From assembly GCA_019264505.1 (NCBI GenBank), contig JAHUZY010000061.1, forward strand, positions 1 through 10,015: a stretch of 10,015 bases of DNA, read 5' to 3'. Source of the stretch: Phenylobacterium sp. (GTDB lineage: Bacteria; Pseudomonadota; Alphaproteobacteria; Caulobacterales; Caulobacteraceae). Shown here one piece after another: positions 9,671-10,015 of the stretch. The notes under the pieces are model-generated. The model did no database searches. It saw only the letters and a program-made list of their open reading frames with translations, and was not told the origin of the DNA. How positions within the stretch are numbered: the first letter of the stretch is position 1; the number at the start of each line of letters is the position of its first letter. Position numbers and translations under genes: made by a program.

Positions 9671-9678
9671 TTAACCAT
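9671..9678 (+). promoter_or_regulatory. CtrA-type half-site TTAACCAT
   Basis: TTAACCAT is an exact match to the extended half-site recognised by the cell-cycle regulator CtrA in alphaproteobacteria. It lies 23-30 bases upstream of the chosen diguanylate cyclase start, reading toward purE. The second TTAA of the full TTAA-N7-TTAA site is absent on either side. The AT-rich stretch stands out in this GC-rich window. GANTC sites (CcrM methylation targets) flank it at 9656-9660 and 9681-9685. Binding is inferred. Confidence 0.5.
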
Positions 9679-9682
9679 AAGA

Positions 9683-9711
9683 ATCGTACCGGTGATCGGT
9701 TGCGGGCGCAA
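9683..9711 (-). promoter_or_regulatory. Candidate promoter for the diguanylate cyclase gene
   Basis: On the minus strand TTGCGC (9711-9706) and TACGAT (9688-9683) are separated by 17 bases, a sigma-70-like arrangement. It would start transcription near 9676, leaving a leader of about 28 bases before the ATG at 9648. A GANTC site (9681-9685) overlaps the -10 element. An alternative is a CtrA-activated promoter further downstream that gives a leaderless message starting at 9648. Confidence 0.4.
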
Positions 9712-9727
9712 AGGCGGCGCCTATACT
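9700..9727 (+). promoter_or_regulatory. purE promoter
   Basis: TTGCGG (9700-9705) and TATACT (9722-9727) are 16 bases apart, a good housekeeping promoter. It predicts a start near 9734 and a leader of about 24 bases before purE. The -10 is one of very few AT-rich hexamers in the window. Its -35 abuts the minus-strand -35 and together they form the palindrome TTGCGGGCGCAA (9700-9711). Confidence 0.6.
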
Positions 9728-9757
9728 CCGCGCCTTTCCCATCAAGGGGGCCGTCCG

Positions 9758-10015
9758 ATGGCCAGTTCCAACCCCGCCGGCCCAGGCGGTCGCCCGCCCG
9801 TCGCCATCATCATGGGCAGCCGCTCTGACTGGCCGACCATGCGGTGCGCCGCCGATCAGCTCGACGCGCTGGGCGTGGCCTGGGAGGCCAAGGTGGTCTC
9901 GGCCCACCGCACGCCTAAGCGGCTCTATGAGTTCGCCACCACCGCCAAGGCGGCGGGCTACAAGGTGATCATCGCCCGCGCCGGGGGCGCCGCCCACCGG
10001 CCCGGCATGGCCGCC
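9758..10015 (+). CDS. purE: 5-(carboxyamino)imidazole ribonucleotide mutase, N-terminal part
   Basis: The first 86 codons of class I PurE, which converts N5-CAIR to CAIR in de novo purine synthesis; the gene runs past the window end, and purK is often next. The family signature is clear: [12 protein letters not shown] (17-28, with phosphate-binding Ser21 and Asp24), VVSAHRTP (46-53, with catalytic His50) and the AGGAAH loop (75-80). The ATG at 9758 has AAGGGGG at 9744-9750, seven bases upstream, behind a good promoter. Two residues are odd: the usual IIAGAGGAAHLPGM reads [14 protein letters not shown] here, putting arginine at positions 74 and 81. Each change differs from a consensus codon by one base, so real divergence and sequence error are both possible. 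The N-terminal [14 protein letters not shown] extension is short and probably disordered. Confidence 0.95.
   Translation, partial: MASSNPAGPGGRPPVAIIMGSRSDWPTMRCAADQLDALGVAWEAKVVSAHRTPKRLYEFATTAKAAGYKVIIARAGGAAHRPGMAA

Overview
The window is very GC-rich, has almost no intergenic space, and is chromosomal in character. Gene content and order (coaBC-dut, a DnaK-independent set of housekeeping genes, LigD, a coiled-coil GGDEF protein, purE), GANTC sites in intergenic DNA and an exact CtrA-type half-site all suit an alphaproteobacterium, most likely Caulobacterales (Caulobacter/Phenylobacterium-like). The genus is an inference from general resemblance and no search was run. No mobile element, phage gene, CRISPR array, tRNA or rRNA is visible, and nothing looks recently transferred.

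Layout: (1) positions 1-639, plus strand: the 3' end of coaBC overlapping dut by ATGA. (2) 649-2118, minus strand: zwf (glucose-6-phosphate dehydrogenase), convergent with dut. (3) 2119-2302: a 184-bp divergent intergenic region with two adjacent inverted repeats and a possible zwf promoter. (4) 2303-7104, plus strand: otsB, otsA and ligD, with an ATGA overlap and a 15-nt gap, so probably one operon for trehalose synthesis plus end-joining repair. (5) 7181-8134, plus strand: an HSL-family alpha/beta hydrolase. (6) 8138-9648, minus strand: a diguanylate cyclase gene followed by an RluF-like pseudouridine synthase gene, joined by a TGATG stop/start overlap. (7) 9649-9757: a compact divergent promoter region. 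(8) 9758 to the window end, plus strand: the 5' part of purE.

How the genes relate: Zwf and OtsA both consume glucose-6-phosphate and diverge from the same 184-bp region, so the Entner-Doudoroff/pentose phosphate entry and trehalose synthesis could be regulated against each other there. OtsB-OtsA make the stress protectant trehalose. LigD repairs double-strand breaks when no sister chromosome is available. Their linkage suggests a desiccation or stationary-phase survival operon. The remaining genes are nucleotide or cofactor housekeeping (coaBC, dut, purE), ribosome modification and c-di-GMP signalling.

I found no clearly new system. The items most worth checking are the exact TTAACCAT half-site and GANTC sites at the diguanylate cyclase promoter, the otsBA-ligD linkage, the divergent zwf/otsB region, and two unusual arginines in an otherwise highly conserved stretch of PurE.
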